Below, piece after piece: positions 59,905 to 64,000 of a stretch of DNA of 64,000 bases. Both the position numbers and the translations under genes were made by a program. Source of the stretch: Rhizophagus irregularis (Eukaryota > Glomeromycota > Glomeromycetes > Glomerales > Glomeraceae); contig NC_089444.1 of NCBI RefSeq assembly GCF_026210795.1, forward strand, positions 4,392,501 through 4,456,500, written 5' to 3'. Every line of letters starts with the position of its first letter. Position 1 is the stretch's first letter. The notes beneath the pieces are model-generated. The model did no database searches and had not been told where the DNA came from. It worked only from the letters and a program-made list of their open reading frames with translations.

Positions 59905-61107
59905 ATATAATAACAATATAGAAGGAAACAGACAAACAATGGGGAACGTTGAATTTAGAATTACGACGATATATAAGAAAATTTTTAATACAAATTTAAA
60001 ATTTAGTATTAACGAAATGAAAAGAATTTTAATCACATTAATTATCACTATAGGATTATTGCTAGATGATAAGTACGTCAACATCGAAATTAATAATAAA
60101 AAATTTATTATAGAATTAGAAAAATTTAAGAATGAGACAAGTAATAGGAGAAATAGATTACAAAACTATACTTTATTAAAGTTTTTATATCAAATAATAT
60201 CGGAAAAAAATTACAAGTTATTTGGAGTCATGATGAATTCTAAGATATATCAGATTTTAATGTGAAAATTGAAGGAGTGAAAAAGGAACTTATGAACAAT
60301 GCATCTTCGATGTTAGACATTGGAATTATCTGGAGTAATATATTATAATCTGCGTTGGAATAATTTTATTATTGAAGGTTACTATAGAAAATGGGCCAAA
60401 GATCTTCGTTAGTTATCTTAACAATAACTGAAGGCAGAAATGATGCTATTAAAGCAATTAGAACAATTAATTGTTATTAACATAAGTTTCGATATTAATT
60501 GGCCAATTTCGTTTATGCTAATTCGTAACGATATTAAAGTAATAAATTCATCAACTAGTGCGATGGATCCTCAAACTAGAGCTTTTAGAATTAAAAATTT
60601 CATTCAATCGACCAACTTACGATGTTTTGTATCAAAGGAGAGTTTATGAGGTTTCATCAAATAAATGTGTAAGATGCAATGAAGAAGTGGAAACATGTGT
60701 TTTATTTGATCTATGGAAAGAAGCAGTTAACGTCTTTATAGAAAATGGGGATGAACGGAGGCAATATTATGATTTGATCACGCTAAAATCAAGATTGTTT
60801 CCGTTGGAAAATTTATTATATGAGATTACGCATGGAATAATTAATTTTAAAATTTGGAAGTACAAACATTGTAAGGTTGAAGATACAAGGTTGTTGATGA
60901 TCAGTGATCTATAAATATGACGCTTGTTTACAACAAAATATGGAAACTGAGATGTGACGCAGTAGTAGATTTCGAGAAATCACAAGGTATCAGTAATTGG
61001 ATAAACGTAAAAGAGTTAGTTATACAACAAAGGATAAAAATAGAGATTCTGATGATGAAGAGATAATTTTATACGAGAATAATTTTCAAAAAAAAATTTA
61101 TATTTAA
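59905..61107 (+). mobile_element. Decayed LINE fragment inserted upstream of RBM25-like copy C
   Basis: Copies A and B lack this block, so it is an insertion. It holds broken frames: RNRLQNYTLLKFLYQI (59840-60265), DINWPISFMLIRNDIKVINS (60440-60649) and, in another frame, LYQRRVYEVSSNKCVRCNEE (60558-60914). The last has a CX2C start of a knuckle like that of non-LTR pol C-termini. Frameshifts and stops are many. Assignment to LINE is by resemblance only. Confidence 0.5.
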
Positions 61108-61130
61108 AACATTTTACTTACTGTTATTTC

Positions 61131-64000
61131 ACAGCTCAATATCGACCTTACGAACGACCACCTTTTACTTCACCAGGCGGTCCTCTTACCTAAAATTATA
61201 TAATAAGAATTAAGGATAGTAAAAAATTAATACCATTATAGATAATATTTAAACAACCTCTTAATTTAATTATTTGATATAATCTAATTTAATGGACAAA
61301 CCTCGCGGGGTGGCTATACTTCTGGTACTCCCACACAACGCACAGCTTATCTAGACCAGGTTATGGTATACCTTTGGGCGGTATATCACCAATGGCAAAA
61401 TTGACAACTCTTTTCATTGGAGAGATATCACCGGGAGTAACTGATGATTAGATGGAAAAAATTCTCAAGGTAGTGATCAATTATTTAATTTTATGGTGGG
61501 CAAATGAATGCTATATATGATATATCGATACTTGTCAACAAGTTGACGATGATTTTCCAATCGAAGGGATGAAGATTTTAATGAACGCTATATTATCAAA
61601 TTGGATTTTTATGAACCCTGGAGCTTTAAAAGAAGGCGTAAATATTTGGAGGTGCGATTAAGAAAAAACTTTTGTATAATTTTCTTACTACCTAAAACGC
61701 ATATTATTTTGGATGCTAAAATTTTTTTTCTCAGGTAGCTTTCGAATTTATCTTAGTCTTGAAAGCTTTAATGCGCTTATTGGGCGCACTCATGAACATC
61801 TTCCGGTGTGATTTTATCAAATACTTTAGCTGACAATTTATTTTTGTTTTTTTTTTTGATTTACTTATCTGGCGATTGCAAAGACTTGTGGTACATTAAA
61901 ATCTTCGAAACGAGTTAAAGAACAATCCGGAAATCCAAAGGTTTTTGAATTTGCGGAATATGCTGATGCTGATAGACAGTGTACTACGTGTTTTGCGTGT
62001 ACTTGGTGGTGAAGGTTCGGATGATGATAAAAAAGTTAATAGTAAGTAATCAACTTCTTGATTTACTTTTGATCCTAATTTTTCATCTACTAAATACCAT
62101 TTTATCCACACAATTATAGGTTAAAGCCGATGAAACTACAAGAAAATGATATATTGCTCAATATGAGGCTTCAAGACCGGGAACGGTGGTCTGTATTAAA
62201 CTATAGAAATAATTTTTTTCTTTCTTTTTTTTTTACTATCATAATTGATGTCAATTATTGTCTTTCAGCATGATGCAGAGTTAGATAAAATGCCTTGTTA
62301 TCACGTTGTTGAAGACATGACTAAGCCACAGGATAGAAGAGATCTACAACCTTCAATAAGTTCACAGCATGAAAATAAACTAGCTCATCGAACATCACCA
62401 GCTACAGAAATAAACAGAACATGGAGAAAAGGATGATGACACAGATTTACCGGCTGATCTTCCTCCAGATCAAAAGGATCTTCGTTATTTACCGAGAAAT
62501 AGTATTCTTTCGAGAACGTGCTGCGAGAGCGTTAGAGAGAAGAGGAAGAACGAGCAAATCGTAGAGCTAAAGCTGAAAAAGAAAGAGAACGTTCACATGG
62601 AAGGGAAAATAGAGAGAAGGAACGTGTGAGAGAGAGAGCGGGATCGCTAACGCTATAGAGATCGAGATCAGTAATATGGACATTATCATCAACCAGTAAA
62701 TTTTGTTGCTGCAAGAGAATCAAGACGCAAATCTTATATTTTAGAGATAAAGAAGAGGAACAACGCAGACAAGCTAAAAGAAAAACTGAAATGGAAATTG
62801 CTTTTAAAGGGGTATATTAAATTATTTAATATTTTGTTTTTGGATTTTATATACTGATTTTAATAATAATTATCTTATATTAGAGAAAGAAGATGGCAAC
62901 ATAGAGAAGAAACAATGGCAACAAATCGTGAACGTGAAGCAGAACGAGATTTAGATGTTAGAGAAAAACAAATTCGAGATCGGCAAATAATGGACGAGAA
63001 AGTTTAGGCGATGACATTGAAGCTGATAGCGGTCAAGATTACAAATACAGGAGGTTTATTCTACATTTCATCTTGTAATCAATTTAACGGAGAAATTATG
63101 AATTTTAACTTTTTTTATAATTATGTAGATTTCGTTGGTGGTTCCATCGACAACAGTTCAGAGCACGTGAATTGGCTATAGATGAGGCATAGGTTGCGAG
63201 AACAGCAAGAAATTGAGCTTGAGCAACATCGATTACAGACACTCGAGAAGCTATGGAAGCGGAATTAAATAATGAAAAGGAAATTTTAACGCTTGCCACA
63301 ATTGGTGCTTCACAAAATAATAGCGTTAAACCAAAACTACTAACTCTCTTAATCTTGCATCAAAACGTCGCGCGGCATTAATGGCTCTAGCTGAAGATGA
63401 GGAATTTGACGATGAATCAAACGTAAACGTCGACTTTGAAATATAGTGATGATGAGGACGATGAAAACAAAACCGAAGAAAGGAAAAAGAAAATTAGTTA
63501 AAGAATTGGTGGCAACTATATCAACGGAATGTTAAATAGGAGGAATTAGATGAGGTAAGTTTCATATGTGGTTCAAAAATTTCTTCCTTTTTTTAAAAAA
63601 TCTTTGTTTTTATTAACATAAATAATAATTATTTCACAACAGAATGTTCTTAGCAAAAAGTTACAGCCATTTGTAAGTAAAAAAAATTGTTGAATATCTC
63701 GGCGTATAAGAAGATGAATTATTCTCTTTTGTTATTGATCATTTATGTAGTAATAAAAAGCCAGCTGAAGACTTAATCAAAGAAATGATTATGGTATGTT
63801 GATTACTATTTGCACTAAATATCAAAGAGTAATTAATAAGCCAAATCATTGATTTTTTATATTCTTTGATTCATATACAGACTTTAGATGAGGAATCCGA
63901 GCTATTTGTAAAGAAAGAAATTATGGCGTATGTTAATTTTTGAAACGGAAAGTAAGACAAGAAAAATATAAAATGAAGATACAGCTTTTGAAAGGTTTTT
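61131..64000 (+). pseudogene. RBM25-like splicing factor, decayed copy C (cut by window edge)
   Basis: Plus-strand copy, collinear with copies A and B. The start codon is now ACA (61131). It contains the N-terminal PYERPPFTSPGGPLT (the unshifted form of the sequence damaged in copy A), RRM-like TTLFIGEISPGVTDD near 61405-61445, RVLRVLGGEGSDDDKKVNS, the RE-rich region near 62540-62640, the basic linker (NEDDENKTEERKKKIS near 63440-63500) and LDEESELFVKKEIMAYVN near 63885-63940. Numerous frameshifts and stops are present. The last 120 bases are the inverse of the first 120 bases of the window. Confidence 0.65.

Overview
The window looks like a repeat-rich, strongly AT-rich eukaryotic (fungal) genome. 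Genes carry short spliceosomal introns (GTAAGT/GTATGT-type donors, T-rich tract plus TAG acceptors), intergenic DNA is long, and transposable elements (TEs) of several superfamilies are nested in one another. From memory of protein families, the mix (expanded DDE transposases, FAR1/MULE transposase, TET/JBP-like dioxygenase, non-LTR ends with a CCHC knuckle, RBM25-like host gene) most resembles an arbuscular mycorrhizal fungus (Glomeromycotina, Rhizophagus-like). That is inference; no search was run.

Layout. 1-8.3 kb: two decayed minus-strand copies of an RBM25-like splicing-factor gene, with an intact two-exon gene for a 68-aa secreted peptide between them (4077-4362). 9.1-9.7 kb: a MITE with 46-bp inverted ends. 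10.5-19 kb: a possible 8.4-kb element with 43-bp inverted ends, holding a nested TTAA-flanked DNA transposon whose 9-exon, 1105-aa DDE-type transposase is uninterrupted, then a 4-exon Myb/SANT-like gene and a 50-bp satellite. 19-25.5 kb: GATATC-rich satellite, a CACTA/Plavaka-like transposase gene with one frameshift, and a 522-bp palindrome at its start codon. 26-30 kb: a second Myb/SANT-like gene with an RS tail, minisatellites and a 4-exon gene of unknown function. 31.6-34.1 kb: a 172-bp GATATC satellite and a 5'-truncated LINE with poly(A) and target duplication. 37.7-41.6 kb: a complete TIR element with TTA target duplication and a decayed D-D-E transposase.

43.2-56.3 kb is a large inverted repeat (arms about 43245-45230 and 54995-56315) around a 9.8-kb spacer. 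Comparing the arms exposes insertions with their empty sites: a TTAA MITE, an 800-bp element with CAA target duplication, and a hAT element with an 8-bp target duplication and a BED-finger remnant. The spacer carries a TET/JBP-like 2OG-Fe(II) dioxygenase gene whose last intron holds a whole MULE on the opposite strand; an intron of the MULE gene in turn holds an interstitial telomere-like array. Next to it, 52.9-54.7 kb has a recurrent hairpin / pyrimidine / TAG pattern on the minus strand and a tRNA-like A-box/B-box pair.

56.3-64 kb: a decayed short-chain dehydrogenase gene, a LINE remnant, and a third RBM25-like copy on the plus strand, so the two window ends are inverted copies of each other. 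Only a few loci look like working genes: the secreted peptide, the 1105-aa transposase, two Myb/SANT genes, the unknown gene at 28.5 kb, the MULE transposase and perhaps the dioxygenase. The rest is TE debris and segmental duplication.
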